A stretch of DNA of 64,000 nt from Diplocloster modestus. GTDB lineage: Bacteria > Bacillota > Clostridia > Lachnospirales > Lachnospiraceae. A program made the translations under genes and the position numbers. How positions within the stretch are numbered: the first letter of the stretch is position 1; each line of letters begins with the position of its first letter. The notes beneath the pieces are model-generated. The model worked only from the letters and a program-made list of their open reading frames with translations. It was not told the DNA's origin and ran no database searches. The DNA lies in assembly GCF_019042245.1 (NCBI RefSeq), contig NZ_JAHQCX010000012.1, positions 62,001-126,000 of the forward strand. Reading direction: 5' to 3'. This document shows positions 63,998-64,000 of the stretch, piece by piece.

Positions 63998-64000
63998 GTG
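63998..64000 (+). CDS. Start of a gene that runs off the window
   Basis: A GTG at the last three bases follows AGGAGG (63983-63988) by 9 nt, at the end of the long leader. Only the start codon is visible, so the product is unknown. Genes with such long leaders are often highly expressed surface proteins, but that is a guess. Confidence 0.35.

Overview
The window looks like chromosome from a Gram-positive member of the Clostridia, most likely a Lachnospiraceae species. This is inference from strong purine-rich ribosome binding sites, middling base composition, protein flavour, and the presence of TypA, VanW, an FNT channel and QueT in one-membrane-type contexts. No phage, plasmid or transposase gene is visible.

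Layout. 33-5404: a PTS EIIC-EAL fusion followed by a very large hybrid histidine kinase. 5537-6008: a four-tRNA cluster (Tyr, Phe, Gly-TCC, Gly-GCC) read leftward, with a clean promoter and terminator. 6171-14600: a rightward housekeeping run (B12-type radical SAM protein, endonuclease III, DnaQ-like exonuclease, tiny membrane protein, VanW protein, AIR-synthase-like protein, Lrp/AsnC regulator, aminotransferase, TrmL). Three gene starts here are preceded by copies of a two-hairpin repeat that ends in the ribosome binding site. 14601-18601: a hairpin-rich spacer, small membrane protein, SpoIID-like/peptidoglycan-binding protein, SGNH lipoprotein and PAP2 phosphatase. 18748-22661: typA (leftward), a 334-bp near-perfect palindrome, an SSB-like protein and a corrinoid adenosyltransferase. 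22662-25183: lysine-riboswitch-controlled dapA-dapB plus an unknown Tyr/Arg-rich protein.

25369-44252 is a large carbohydrate locus. Two paralogous phosphomannose-isomerase-like cupin proteins bracket an ABC importer (binding lipoprotein, two permeases, no ATPase), a beta-propeller protein, a DUF4432 epimerase-like protein, a right-handed beta-helix protein, a GH38-like enzyme, a FIST-like protein, an AraC regulator and a YesM/YesN-type two-component system. None of the predicted enzymes has a signal peptide, so the imported glycan is probably processed in the cytoplasm. A 14-nt motif is identical upstream of the binding protein and the permeases.

44271-53569: XRE regulators, an FNT channel, a flavin reductase, a methyltransferase, a large anchored beta-propeller-like protein, an M29 aminopeptidase and queT with a structured leader. 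53776-53975 hides a 49-codon gene followed by a 21-bp perfect hairpin. 54188-63449: a CmpB-like membrane protein, PTS enzyme I, and then a three-gene Wadjet/MukBEF-like SMC operon (JetA, JetB, JetC types) with no JetD in view. The window closes with a promoter, a roughly 420-nt purine-rich untranslated leader and the ribosome binding site and GTG of a gene that runs off the end.

The best candidates for something undescribed are the RBS-bearing covarying repeat, the small dispersed element that has jumped into one copy of it, the giant palindrome beside typA, the JetD-less SMC operon, and the cupin-bracketed glycan locus.
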